A stretch of 64,000 nucleotides of DNA from Plazaster borealis (GCA_021014325.1 CM037462.1:14900135-14964134), one strand, 5' to 3'; positions 39,001-49,107 are shown, numbered from the stretch's first letter. Notes: generated by a model from the sequence alone, not told the origin. Numbers and translations: made by a program.

Positions 39001-41073
39001 TCTTTAAAAATGTTTTCTTCTTGTAGCCCCTTACCGTGAGTGGTTTTAAGCCTTGTTTAAGGCAAACTTGCATAAAAAAGAGAGAAAAAAGAAAGAAAAA
39101 AGTTCAACCCCCCCTGAGTTACTGCTTGTTTAATTTTTACATTCGACGCTTCACTCATATTTTTCTTGAGGAATTATCTTATCTATCAACAATTTTCTCT
39201 GTATCAAAAGTCTGTTTGTCCAAAGATTTGTTGTGAAAAAACAGCGCAAATATTTCTATGCTGTCCTCAAGTTTAAAACTGTTGGGTTATTTGTCTTTGA
39301 AGTTGCATCAACTGATTTATCGCCGACAGACTAAAGCAATTTTTTTTTCTCAGAACAAACAATTTGTGACAGACGATTGCTGTTTCAAAACAGACAAACA
39401 TGAAATACTTTCAGTTACGCCGCAATAAATGCACGGAATTCATTTGTAACTTGCAAGTTGATTTGTACTTGGCTGATGGTAGTTCGAGATAATGTTGGAT
39501 TCCGACAATCAATCAGTTGTATCTAACTGTTACTAAAAGTTGACAGATATTTTCATTCAGTTCTCAACATGGAAGTGTGTAACTTCCTTGATTAAAAGAA
39601 ATTAGCTTTCTAACATTTACATCAATTGTTTACTGTCAAATCGGAAACATAATTGGGCGGTAATCTTTCTGTTAATGAAACCAAGGGACCCTCAAAAGTG
39701 ATGAGCACTGTGACCTGTAGGCCTGAAGGTACCTGTGTGGTGAAGGCGATGAAGAAATGTCAGTTTTGGATGCGGGGAGGAAAACCTCAAATAGGGAAAA
39801 ACTCACATAATCATACCGGTATATGGATTAAAAACCCAATCAACATGCGTTGCTCTGGTCCAGGATTCGAACTGGGGTCCACAGAGGTGAAAGGCAGGGA
39901 AAGAAACCACTGAGCCAACCTAAAACAAAAAATGCTCTAAAACATCATCATCTATACAAAATAACAAACATCAAAAAACGGATAAACGTGGTTGACAACC
40001 GAAAGTTAATTCTTCAATGACTTTTCATCTTGAACAGAATCCTGTCGGAGCCGGACGGTATGACTTTCAGCGTCATGAAGACGCCCAACACCGAAACGGT
40101 CACCAAAGCGTCTTCAACTCCAAAGTCAAACGGGAGAGAAACTCACGAGACAACATGATGCAGTAAGTGAGAGTGTCAAATGCTGCATGCATTGTAGCGT
40201 AGGGTCCAATGGGTTTGTGTGTACATCTGGGCAGTGGTGTAACAAGACATTTTCATTGGGGGGGAGGCAAGCAGAGGCAAAGACATAATCTTTGGCTTTT
40301 GATGTATCTAACCATTCATTTGTGCATTTTAAAAAATGTGCAAGGGTTCCGAGTGGCATTGTTTTTTGGGTTTTCGTGTTTGTTTGGGGGTTTTTTTTTG
40401 GGGGGGGGCAATAGTTCTGAGTGGGAGGGCCCCTGCTGGTTATGGCAACTGCATCTAAAGGTATTTGTAATGAGTTTAGTCAATTCAATGAGTGCTGCAT
40501 AATTGTTTTTGGAATTTTTCCCGAGACGGACTGTTTCTGCTATGACACATGTTCACATAAGAATCCAGCTTTCTCCTGAAGGCGATCATCAGAGCACACT
40601 ATTAACACCACCTGTTCTTTTCAGAAACACCTCACTCAGAAAGAGATTGTTCATGGTGCAGAGCTGTGTATTGAGAGAGTTTCGACGTACAGGGACCAGT
40701 TTTCTTGGTCACGTGGTTGCTGGACGCCATTTTCGGTCCAAATGCAGCACAACCCAATAGGCAGACTAGTCTGGCACCCTTTATTCGCCAATGCGTTGTT
40801 GTTTTTTTGACAAATTGGCTTCTAATTGCAATTTGACGCAACTCTCTCAATATACGGCTATGACATGGTGTTGCAGCAAACCTGACTAGAATATGCTCAT
40901 GTGTTAGGATGAATTCTACTTGATACTTTCATGCACTAATTTTTTTTTTTTTGTGTGTGAACAGAGAACGCATTCGAGCGATAAACCTACGCCCCGAAGA
41001 CAAGACTGAGCTGACAGTACAGAAAGGAGAGGATTACATCCGAGCAAGACGGATCATCTATACGCAACAGTAA
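29992..41073 (+). CDS. LEXM: LEXM/CIMAP2-like ciliary PG-rich repeat protein, complete, 10 exons
   Basis: Exons: 29992-30044, 30768-30855, 31801-31971, 32445-32567, 34032-34169, 34859-35002, 37232-37399, 38758-38886, 40038-40162 and 40965-41073. They join in one frame to 415 residues; all introns are GT-AG. The N-terminus (FQGAPFGTQKSRFDVSGVHP, residues 7-26) and the series of STPG repeats match what I know of LEXM (C1orf177), also named ciliary microtubule-associated protein 2. PG motifs lie near residues 31, 53, 110, 151, 197, 246, 300 and 343. STPG proteins are known from axonemal microtubules and sperm tails; the basic C-terminus fits microtubule binding (inference). The start ATG has A at -3 and G at +4. 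Another STPG-family member is the main alternative. Confidence 0.82.
30045..30767 (+). other. LEXM-like intron 1
   Basis: A GC-rich word GGGGCGCGCGCCCGGGG lies at 30093-30109 and a G-run near 30519. No repeat family or gene recognised otherwise. Confidence 0.55.
30768..30855 (+). CDS. LEXM: LEXM-like exon 2: first PG motif
   Basis: 88 bp completing the split Arg, then FDVSGVHPQSKMPGTYTQVW and more, ending phase 0 at GTAAGA. First PGTY motif, residues 31-34. Confidence 0.85.
30943..31135. mobile_element. Short TIR element in LEXM-like intron 2
   Basis: Left ATAGACCTTATGCACATGAT and right ATCAATGCATAAGGTCTATA are inverted; inner pair TTAGAGGT and ACCTCTAA. About 190 bp. Confidence 0.75.
31371..31830. 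repeat. Short repeats in LEXM-like intron 2
   Basis: 31371-31480 is a GGTCCAATTTCATAGAGC-type fold-back; 31493-31620 and 31690-31780 are two copies of the GTGCCC-type interspersed repeat (both with CAGGCCTGATGC). The last ends close to exon 3. Confidence 0.55.
31801..31971 (+). CDS. LEXM: LEXM-like exon 3: STPG repeat
   Basis: 57 codons, phase 0 at both ends. LGPGTYAVEVGTFSENAV at residues 51-68; rest rich in Arg, Ala and Lys and probably helical. Confidence 0.9.
31972..32444 (+). other. LEXM-like intron 3
   Basis: 473 bp with no repeat or open frame of interest seen. Confidence 0.6.
32445..32567 (+). CDS. LEXM: LEXM-like exon 4: STPG repeat
   Basis: 41 codons, phase 0. LGPGTYNIKDFLEAIDKQP is the clearest STPG repeat of the gene; it is followed by TRGVCQTREKRF. 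Confidence 0.92.
33079..33433 (+). mobile_element. TTAA-flanked MITE, family A copy 5, nested in family D
   Basis: TTAA at 33075-33078 and 33434-33437. Left AGGCACTGAACACGGACAAG, right AATTACCAAACGTGTACGAT. Very decayed, with long A- and T-runs. Confidence 0.85.
33754..33826 (+). mobile_element. SINE 3' tail fragment nested in family D
   Basis: GCGCCTTGAGCACTCTGCAG, then GGCGCATTATAAATCATA and repeats of TTA. Absent from the related element at 45490-45530, so it is a later insertion, 5'-truncated as usual for SINE or LINE copies. Confidence 0.7.
34032..34169 (+). CDS. LEXM: LEXM-like exon 5: STPG repeat
   Basis: 46 codons, phase 0. SQVPGPGTYGEGGIPHSAVE, then a Ser/Thr-rich stretch ending PRHLPSV. 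Confidence 0.9.
34170..34858 (+). other. LEXM-like intron 5
   Basis: 34253-34400 is a GTGCCC-type repeat copy (CAGGCCTGGAATTACACGCC to AAATTCCAAACCTG). The rest is AT-rich without a recognised feature. Confidence 0.55.
34859..35002 (+). CDS. LEXM: LEXM-like exon 6: STPG repeat
   Basis: 48 codons, phase 0. ELGPGTYQTQSFTDELAKKV. The frame stays open for 75 more codons past the donor, through a 117-bp tandem repeat; see findings. Confidence 0.9.
35060..35530. repeat. 117-bp tandem repeat, four units
   Basis: The word TTGATGTTGAAGCACCATG starts at 35094, 35211, 35328 and 35445, exactly 117 bp apart. The middle units are nearly identical, including TGTCGGAGCCTAAGCGTAAG. 117 is 39 codons, so frames are kept from unit to unit. 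Confidence 0.95.
36290..36580 (-). mobile_element. tRNA-Leu-derived SINE, 3'-truncated
   Basis: Minus-strand head TGGCGTGTCGTGGCCGAGCA at 36580; the body runs to about 36290. It lacks the TTA-repeat tail. Confidence 0.85.
36789..37202 (+). mobile_element. tRNA-Leu-derived SINE, full length
   Basis: Starts TGGCGTGTCATGGCCGAGCG, has CCGGACTCAAGCTCTGG, ends with repeats of TTA. Its tail ends only about 30 bp before exon 7. Confidence 0.9.
37232..37399 (+). CDS. LEXM: LEXM-like exon 7: STPG repeat
   Basis: 56 codons, phase 0. NLGPGQYNLKSFVGKWDDEH, with Gln replacing the usual Thr; His- and Ser-rich rest. Confidence 0.9.
37400..38757 (+). other. LEXM-like intron 7
   Basis: Contains family A copy 6 (37578-37943). 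37950-38757 is AT-rich with no other feature seen. Confidence 0.6.
37578..37943 (+). mobile_element. TTAA-flanked MITE, family A copy 6
   Basis: TTAA at 37574-37577 and 37944-37947. Ends AGGCATCGTACACGTTTGGT and its exact inverse ACCAAACGTGTACGATGCCT. The best-preserved copy, useful as the reference for this family. Confidence 0.93.
38758..38886 (+). CDS. LEXM: LEXM-like exon 8: STPG repeat
   Basis: 43 codons, phase 0. SEPGPGHYTARELTRVEGKN, then SSAERFDKRARKFFTGQN. Confidence 0.9.
38887..40037 (+). other. LEXM-like intron 8
   Basis: Holds a tRNA-headed SINE (39750-39921). The rest shows nothing recognised. Confidence 0.6.
39750..39921 (-). mobile_element. tRNA-headed SINE, TTGGCTCAGTGG type
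   Basis: Minus strand: GGTTGGCTCAGTGGTTTCTT, then CCTTTCACCTCTGTGGACC, a B box AGTTCGAATCCTGG, and a body with TTGATTGGGTTTTTAATCC. Same family as 22430-22676. Confidence 0.75.
40038..40162 (+). CDS. LEXM: LEXM-like exon 9: degenerate PG repeat
   Basis: 41 codons plus two bases. NPVGAGRYDFQRHEDAQHRN shows the repeat with the PG pair changed to AG. Donor GTAAGT splits a Gln codon. Confidence 0.87.
40163..40964 (+). other. LEXM-like intron 9
   Basis: Contains the TIR element 40665-40858 and a G-run near 40400. A run of T lies just before exon 10. Nothing else seen. Confidence 0.6.
40665..40858. mobile_element. Short TIR element, TATTGAGAGAGTT ends
   Basis: Left GTGTATTGAGAGAGTTTCGA, right GCAACTCTCTCAATATACG, inverted. 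About 190 bp, non-coding. Confidence 0.7.
40965..41073 (+). CDS. LEXM: LEXM-like exon 10: C-terminus and stop
   Basis: Completes the Gln codon, then ERIRAINLRPEDKTELTVQK and, further on, RARRIIYTQQ and TAA. Acceptor follows a pyrimidine-rich tract with a run of T. Confidence 0.87.
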
Positions 41074-41282
41074 TCAATCTATAGAAAGTAAATTGTTATC
41101 ACCAGTAAAGTTAAGTCAATGTGGATAGGGGAGTGGGTAAAGGGGAAGGGGGAAGGGGAGCAGGAGGCTTGGGGTCTACCCCAGGGAATGGCCTGATTAA
41201 GTCATTGCCACAGGGAAAGTTCTATCTTTTAACTCTTTTATGCGCCGACAGGTTGCTATATCGATCAGTTTAAGTCCCTTAA

Positions 41283-41654
41283 AGGCACTGAGCACGTTTG
41301 GTAATTGTCGAAGACCAGTGTTCTCACTTGGTGTATCCCAACATATGCATAAAATAACAAGCCTATGAAAATTTGGGCTCACTTGGTCATCGAAGTTGCA
41401 AGAAAATGACGAAAAAAAAAACACCCTTGTTGTACAAATTTGTGTGCTTTCAGATAGGAATAAAAGGCTTCTTGCAAGAAGTCTTTTGTTATTTTAGTGA
41501 GAAATTACCTCTTTCTCAAAAACTACGTTACTTCAAAGGGAGCAGTTTCTCACAATGTTTTATCCTATCAACAGCTCTCTGTTGCTCGTTACCAAGTCAG
41601 TTTTTATGCTAATATATATTTTAAGTAATTACCAAACGTGTACAATGCCTTTGA
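41283..41654 (+). mobile_element. TTAA-type MITE, family A copy 7
   Basis: TTAA at 41279-41282, left AGGCACTGAGCACGTTTGGT, right ACCAAACGTGTACAATGCCT followed by a mutated TTGA. It lies 210 bp after the LEXM-like stop codon. Confidence 0.9.
41459..41464 (+). promoter_or_regulatory. Candidate poly(A) signal for LEXM-like gene
   Basis: AATAAA, the first such hexamer I see after the stop codon at 41073; it lies inside the MITE. A second AATAAA is at 41678-41683, just beyond the MITE. Which one is used cannot be told from sequence. Confidence 0.35.
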
Positions 41655-41983
41655 ACAAAAATAGTTGTAAAACAAAAAATAAAGATCGCACGGCCACACA
41701 GTTATCAGAATGGGAAAGAGGATTCTTGAGGGTGCTATTGTGACAATTAGTATGTCCATATGATCAATTTATGGTGCATGAAAGGGTTAAACGTGTACTT
41801 CAAAGGGTACACCAAATTTGGCATTGTTTCTATTTCGTACTTTCTCAGATGTTTAGGTGAATTCCTGAGTTTCACCATAACAAAAAAACCCCTGTAAATT
41901 GGCAAGTGCCTTTGTGATCAGACAAGTTGTAACTTGTATTTATTAAGGAAGAAATACTTGAATGGTCTCCTAATGCAGAGCTG

Positions 41984-42156
41984 CCAACTCTCCCTGATTC
42001 TGCAGATAAAGCTCCCTGAAAATAAACCCATCTTTTCATATTCTGATGAACGAATTTGAAAATCTCCCTGATTATGGAAACTTTGTCCCTATTATGTTGA
42101 ATGTAACTCTAAATATCTCCCTGATTGCAAGATGCAAATGTTGGCAGCTCTGCTAA
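41984..42156. mobile_element. Short TIR element, CAGAGCTGCCAAC ends
   Basis: Left GCAGAGCTGCCAACTCTCCC, right ATGTTGGCAGCTCTGC. Contains repeated CTCCCTGAT words. A related copy in inverse arrangement is at 63072-63270. Confidence 0.75.
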
Positions 42157-43182
42157 TGTATTTTTCATCTGAAGAAAATGACACCTCATCCCCCCCTCCC
42201 CTATCCAGCCAGGCAGACTACCTTTAAATTCATGAAACTACACGTACTGGCACTTAAGTGTTACAAAACGTCTTGGGGGGAATAAGATGAACGTTTCTGC
42301 CCAGCTGCATCATATGTTAAAGAAATGTACCTCACAACATCGAGTTAGTAATAATTCAATACCTGCATGACTGGAAAATTGTCCTTCGAAAGACGGAAAT
42401 CCATTGAGGAGATTCATATTTTCTTAAATTGAAAACAAAATATCAATAAGTAAAGTTGCCAGTTGTCTGCTCGTCTGATATGAACAGCAACTGTTACGGA
42501 AAGGTTCATCTTTTATTTTATTTTTTTCAGAGAGTGGCAAATATGTTTTTGGTCCCGACAAAAAACAAATTTTCTGGTAAAATATAAATATTAAAGAAAA
42601 GTGTCAGTTGTCTGCTCCTCTGATATAAAACACCAACTTGGGCGGAAAGGTTCAGCTTTAAAAAAAAAATTAAAGTGGCAAATTTTAATTTTGTTTTCGG
42701 TCCAGATAAAAAATGAATCTTCTGGATGGATACCCAAGGAGTTGAGGGTACGTGTAACATGCCCAGGCACGATAACTCATTCTTGCAACAGGCGTGAAAT
42801 TTGGCCCTTGGAGAGAAAAAAAAGTAGGAACATTTCATTGAGCACAGGGGCTGACCTGCATGAACATATGGTGTAGGTCTTGATTAGCTTTTCAGGCTAT
42901 TTAATAACAATTTGCTGATTTTTCTGAGGGCAAAAAAACCCCAAAATAGAGAATCAGATTAAAGTAGGAAGAATATCATTCATGTTGTGAGGCAGTTTTT
43001 CCTTCATTTAAAGGTCAATTCTGTGAGTGAAATTGAAATTTCTGCAGGAACTTTTCAAGAGGCAATTGGATGCAATGGCCAGGGGGCTTGGAGGTGATTG
43101 ATTGCCTCCGTGAAGTATCAGACCAGATAAGGCTAGGCACTCCATGCATTCACGATACAAATTGTAGTAAACAGCGTCTGAG

Positions 43183-43323
43183 GTTCAAAAAACACTACGA
43201 TTCATCTTAACATGAGCTGTCGATATCACCATAGTGATTTGTATTATGACATAACACTTTGCTTAGCTATTAAGATTGATACACAGTTAAGATCAATCGT
43301 AGCTCTTTGTGGAATCAAACCCA
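43183..43323. mobile_element. Fold-back element, family of 8911-9056
   Basis: Contains ATCACCATAGTGATTTGTAT and GACATAACACTTTGCTTAGC and ends TAGCTCTTTGTGGAATCAAA. Confidence 0.65.
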
Positions 43324-43754
43324 CCTTCACTAACTGCATATTAACTAACTCCAGGAGTGTACAAAATGGGAAAATACATTTGTGCTAGAGTTTGCACTTC
43401 ACAGCAAATGCAATGACGTTTTGTATGACAACTGCAACTACTATACATTTATCATAATGATGAATTAGGGAGTGTCTCAGAAGTCTGAATGTAGGAATTT
43501 TCCAATTGAATTAGTGAAGTGTTCCAGTGCATGCACAACCGCTGGAACGTTGCATTATAATGTTCAAAATACTAATGCACACATTCACTCGTGTAGGATT
43601 GCTTCTGTACTTCAGTACAATGATGCAGTCTAACAGAACTTCCTGGTGGTCCAATGGATTGGGAGGGCATGCGCACAGACTCTTGTGCCTAGAACATGCC
43701 TGACATTTGAAGGTGCTCCCTAGGAATCCGTAAATTGGCATCATCATCCCGTAC

Positions 43755-43925
43755 CCTGCAAAATCCTTTAATATCCTCTTTGCCGAATTGAAGGATTCAG
43801 AAGGACTGAGGGCTGTAGGCTCAAATAACAATTGGTTATCATGGGTCAGGCATTCCAATCTTATCCAAGTCCACATATGTTAGTGTGGAATGACATAGGA
43901 GAGGAGGATATTGGAGGATTGAGAT
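43755..43925. repeat. Interspersed repeat, inverted copy of 6300-6480
   Basis: CTTTGCCGAATTGAAGGATTC and GGATATTGGAGGATTGAG match the inverse of 6300-6450. Confidence 0.6.
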
Positions 43926-43953
43926 CACCTGTTGGACCTGTTGGACTAGGGAG

Positions 43954-44268
43954 TAAAGCCGGCCTCAGGTCGACCTACGATTTTCTTGCGCACGCACGAT
44001 GTCCCAAATACTCACAAGTCGACTGCGATTAGTTCCCGACCGTCGGGAGCACGTCATACAAGTTGAAATTGTTCTACTCTTGCGACTGTTAAATTTTTCG
44101 AGCGGCGACTGTTTGCGATTGTCTTAAAATCATCGCAGTTACACTCAGGTCGTAAATAATCGCCGACTGAAAAGTTCCAGATGGTCTTAGCTCAGGCGCA
44201 GTGTGATCCTAAGAAGTCAGTCGCCGACTGTTTTTTGTTGACGCAAGGTCGACCTGAGGCCGGCTTTA
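43954..44268. mobile_element. 315-bp MITE with perfect 23-bp terminal inverted repeats
   Basis: Begins TAAAGCCGGCCTCAGGTCGA and ends with its exact inverse over 23 bases. CG-rich interior with repeated GTCGCCGACTG-type words (GCGACTG, CGCCGACTG). No coding frame. Superfamily unknown; no clear target duplication beyond the ends. Confidence 0.85.
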
Positions 44269-45152
44269 GGGTTAAAGAATCTTGCGTCATGCACAGAGTA
44301 CCAAGCTATCATTATAGATGGAAGAAATTCACGATATACTTCGCTTTTTGACACTTCATCAAAATAATTTTAGAAACTTAGGCAAAATGAGCTTCCCCTC
44401 CTCCCCCTAAAAAAAATAATAAAATAAGAAAAATAATAGTCAAACAATCTGAAAAAGGTACCAGAAAATTTGGACAATTATTTTGCAAGAGATGTACAGG
44501 CAGGCTCGTTGGGTGATGTTTGAAGTTTGAAAATAAGCACTATGCAATAACTTGAACAAATTGTGATTGGAGATGCAATATTTGTAAAACTAAATGACTA
44601 TTTAAAATGTAAATAATGTATTTATGGGTGTATAATTTACTGCGTAATCAATTGACATAAAGTTGTTGGGTGCTTTTTTTGTTATAGTAGGATTTGTTTT
44701 GATGTAAAAAATGGTCAGAGAGATCAAATTAAGTTTTACACGAGACAGACATGCAGCATGTCGGGTACCATCTTTGTCTGATACCCAGACTACAGCACAA
44801 TGTCCATTGTGTATTTCCACTCTAATGAAGGCACCGGTCTATTTCCATTTGGTCTCATGTCTTCATTACAAACAGCTGTCACAGATGACAGCATCACTCA
44901 AATTCATGAACAAATTTCGCTGATGATATATAATATTATTGCGATTCATATTTAGCAACTTCCTTTTTTATAATGCACATTATTAATTATGCAGCTTAAC
45001 CCAAATTTATTTGGATATATTTATTTTGCTTATAAATGCTCCACGTGCTTTGATACAAATGTTTTATCATCATTTTTTTGAATTACAAGTTATAGACGCA
45101 GATTAAACAGTTTAATGAAAGTACTTGTGCACTATCTAGAGATGCATTTTAA

Positions 45153-45540
45153 AGGTATTATACAGGATTGGTAAGGATAAAAAGCATCATTGTTTAATTT
45201 TAGTCTGAAAGCTTACTGCTTATAAAGTTCATACTAGAACCATTTTTTTCTGTGAAATATTTTCCTCTGGAATGAAGCCATATTCAAGAAAACTGTATCT
45301 GAAAACCTGAAAACCCCCAAAACGCAACGGCTGATGTCGGTTGTTTACAACAAAAATTAAGGACAATGTGTTTACATGCTGAAAACTGTGCATGGTTTTT
45401 CACTATTTTCTCCTGACTCACACAACGGATTAAGCCCAAATGTTAACAGGTTTGTTATTTCATGTATATGGTTGATCACACAAAACATGAACACTGTCTG
45501 GCGACTATTTTGTCAGCTCTACCGATCCTGTATAATACCT
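45153..45540 (+). mobile_element. TTAA-type MITE, family D copy 2, uninterrupted
   Basis: TTAA at 45149-45152, left AGGTATTATACAGGATTGGT, right ACCGATCCTGTATAATACCT, then GTAA in place of TTAA. It provides the empty sites for both insertions in copy 1. Confidence 0.88.
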
Positions 45541-46239
45541 GTAAAATGTTGCAAGCCTGTGGGAACAAAATGGACAAAACATTACAAAATGTCATGCTGA
45601 TTTTCAGAGGAGAAGAACGCAACGATCAGAATGAACAGCTGAACTTTATTTTGTATAATCGTCTCTTTCTTAGAACCATACAATACTCAAGGGATTTTTG
45701 TGATTGTTGTTGAGGAACGTGAGCAGAGCGTCTTTCTATGCAATATTATAATCTAATAAAACAGGCTGTCTTTGAAATACGTTTTGCTATTATTTTGTCA
45801 TTCTGTAACCGAGTTTTGTTGCCCACATTTTACACAGAATACTGGCGTGATATTTGGCCCCTGGTAAAAAATTGTTTTTTAGGGCTTGACTAGTCCCACT
45901 CCTGTCAATTTTTCTTTGTTCAACCCTAAATTATTAAAAATTTACCCAGTCAGTTTCCCTTTTGGTTTATTACTTGAACATTTTCATTGAGTACAAACTG
46001 ACCTACATGTACATAGTGGTGTAGGCTTTCATATACTTGAAGAAAAAAATTACAGATTTTTTTTCAGATGACAACAAATAACTAAATGGAAATCAGATTA
46101 AAGTAGGATAAATGTCACGCCTGAGCATACAGAAATGATGTCTCTGGCTAGATCTTTTCAGTTTCCCATTACATGTATCCAACTTCCATTGGGCAAAATA
46201 ATGCCAAAGCCAACCATCCAATAAGACCCTAGTCTTGGG

Positions 46240-47590
46240 CTGTCTTCTGGCTGAGGCTCTGGCTAGATCACTGCATCTTCCAATTCTTTATTGTCACTGG
46301 AGCCAACACACAAAGAAAGTCAACATAGACAGACCCTAAAGTTTAAGCTGTTGGACACAATGTCTTCTGGCTGAGGCTCTGGCTAGATCACTGCATCTTC
46401 CCATTCTTCATTGTCACTGAAGCCAACAGCCAAAGAAAGTCAATACAGAAAAACCCCAATCTTAAGCTGTTGGACTTTAGGCTGCAGCTCTGGCTAGATC
46501 ACTGCATCTTCTCATTCTTTATTGTCACTGGAGCCACCAGCCAAAGAAAGTCAATACAGACAAACCCCAATCTTAAGCTGTTGGACTTTAGGCTGCAGCT
46601 CTGGCTAGATCACTGCATCTTCTTATTCTTTATTGTCACTGGAGCCAACACACAAAGAAAGTTAATTTAGACAGACCTTCAGTTTAAGCTGTTGGGCACA
46701 AATGACTTCAGGTTGAGGTCCTGGCTAGATCACTACATCTTCCCATTCTTTATTGTCACTGGAGTCACCAGCCAAAGAAAGTCAATACAGACAGACCCCA
46801 ATCTTAAGCTGTTGGACACAAATGACTTCAGGCTGCAGCTCTGGCTAGATCACTGCATCTTCTTATTCTTTATTGTCACTGGAGCCAACACACAAAGAAA
46901 GTTAATTTAGACAGACCTTCAGTTTAAGTTGTTGGACACATTGACTTCAGGTTGAGGTCCTTGCTAGATCACAACATCTTCTCATTCTTTATTGTCACTG
47001 GAGCCAACAGCCAAAGAAAGTAAACACAGACAAACCCCAATCTTAAGCAGTTGGACTTTAGGCTGCAGCTCTGGCTAGATCACTGCATCTTCCCACAGCC
47101 AGAGAAAGTCAATACGGACAGAGGGGACCCTAAGTTTAAGCTGTTGGACACAATGACTTCTGGCTGCAGCTCTGGCTAGATCACTGTGTCTTTCTGTCTT
47201 TATTGTCACAGGAGCCAACACACAAAGAAAGTTAATTTAGAAAGAACATGGATGTAGGATTCCTACCTCCATGGACAGACCCAGTGCTTAGGTTAGTGGA
47301 AACAATTTCTTCTGGCTGGGGCTCTGGCTAGATCACTGCATCTTCCTGTTCTTTATTGTCACTGGAGCCAACAGCCAAAGAAAGTCAATACAGACAAACC
47401 CTAAACTTAAGCTGTAGGACACAATGACTTCTGGCTGCAGCTCTGGCTAGATCACTGCATCTTCCAATTCTTTACTGTCACTGGAGCCAACAGCCAAAGA
47501 AAGTTAATTTAGACAGACCCAGTGCTTAGGTTAGTGGAAACAATTTCTTCTGGCTGGGGCTCTGGCTAGATCACTGCATCTCCCAATTCT
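46240..47590. repeat. 118-bp minisatellite, 12 units
   Basis: The word CTCTGGCTAGATCACTGCAT recurs about every 118 bp, with starts near 46257, 46377, 46488, 46600 and on to 47560. Each unit also has TTTATTGTCACTGGAGCCAA, AGCCAAAGAAAGTCAATACA and TTAAGCTGTTGGAC. Unit lengths vary by up to 30 bp. Single related units lie at 51605-51700 and 51890-51955. Confidence 0.93.
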
Positions 47591-47867
47591 CCAACATTAC
47601 CATTAAAGCCAACAGTCACAGCCATATCTACGGACACTCATTTCCTACAAAGCTTGTCCTACAGTTCTTTACTACCTTCCAACAAACATAACTTACAAAA
47701 ACACTAAAAGATGACACTCCATGGTGGAATTTCTGTTGGACTTTTATTATTGTATTTTACAGGAAAGGTTGACAAATTAGCCACTTAACAAATAGGGACA
47801 AGTAGCTCCTGTGGAGCCAAGGTAATTCTGTTTGCTAAAAATACCGAATTGGATTGCAGATTAAGGC

Positions 47868-48470
47868 CATGTCGGAATTAGCGGCTACGGATACGGCTAC
47901 AGCTGGATCACAGCATCATACTACATTGAAGTATAGGACATCCTTAGTAACACAATTAGGCCAACAACAAAAATTGTTTGTTTGTCTATAGAGGGTCCTC
48001 AAAAGGAAGGGTCGGTCGGTCTTTTTTTGTCGTGAAATTGGATATTGTATTTGGGAATATGAACTCTTTGGTATTAAAATATTAAATCGAAACATAAAAC
48101 ACAACACTTTCACTGTATTGAACTCTTTTATTAAATGTCTTTGAATAGTATTTGAACACTAAAAACTGTTCAACTAACAACATTTTATATCGTTGATGTT
48201 GAGATGAATGCTTTACCGGAGCTACCAGCTGATGAGTGCATAGCACTTCTGCAGTACTGAAATTTCACCAGAATAAAAAGTCAGGAATATATAAACACCG
48301 TGGGTTGGTAAACTGCTGTATATTCAATATATAGTTTCTTCCTGTTTCAACTTTTTTTGACAATTCTTTTTTTGAGAATTTTAATGTTTTTTTATTTTTA
48401 TTGCGGCTCGAAATTAGTTTTGGCCTTAGCAACAGTCTGTAGCTGCCAATTCGGATACAGCCTTTGATTA
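47868..48470. mobile_element. TIR element with GGCTACGG ends, interrupted
   Basis: Left AAGGCCATGTCGGAATTAGC then GGCTACGGATACGGCTACAG; right TGTAGCTGCCAATTCGGATA then CAGCC. In between, from 47965, it carries the AATTGTTTGTTTGTCTATAG end of another element. Confidence 0.6.
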
Positions 48471-48626
48471 TATTACTTTTCATGAGTTTCAGTAGAAGAC
48501 AAGAGTCGTGATTCAATTATATAACTTTTCTTCTGGGTTTTAAGGCAGGAACACCTGCTTGATAAGCCAACCATGCGCCACAACTCCATAAAAAAGGAAT
48601 TTCGCAAAGAAAAACTTGAAGCCCAA

Positions 48627-48764
48627 GGCCGCATCCTAATTGGCGGCTACAGCTACGGCTACAACTGAAAGGGTGTTGCTAGGGTCGTCCTATACCTCAA
48701 CGCATGATGAGGCGGTGATCTAGCCGTAGCCATAGCTGTAGCCGCCAATTCGAACATGGCCTTA
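48627..48764. mobile_element. Short TIR element with GGCGGCTACAGCTACGGCTA ends
   Basis: Left AATTGGCGGCTACAGCTACG and right ATAGCTGTAGCCGCCAATTC are inverted, closed outside by AAGGCCGC and ATGGCCTT. About 138 bp; complete relative of 47868-48470. Confidence 0.8.
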
Positions 48765-49107
48765 ATCTATTCATTAATTATTACTCATCTGCCAAAGAGA
48801 ATACACAATTTTTTGCAATGTGTTATGGAACTTTCTTTCATAGGGGAAGATTATGTACATCACATCCATCTTTCATTGAAAATCACCGTCACTTTTTATG
48901 CCTTTTTTTATACTTTCAAAATTTTTGCACTTGCAACCCATAGAAGTTTGTGCTTACAGGGCGCGGTAAGTGCAGAAAGCCACGGTAAGCAGTGCCATTA
49001 AAATTGGGCATAGGTTTGTGCTGCGAGGCACGGCGTAGACACTTCTCATTAAGAATTTTAGAAAAGCTAGAAGGCAATGTACATGCGTTTGTTAGTATGG
49101 TTTTACG

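Noticed and set aside
46470..46910. Open frames with LWLDHCIFLFFIVTGA repeats
   Set aside because: They come from the 118-bp minisatellite, whose unit length varies and breaks the frames.
46240..47590. Possible CRISPR-like array
   Set aside because: Units are about 118 bp and similar throughout, without unique spacers, in a eukaryotic genome.
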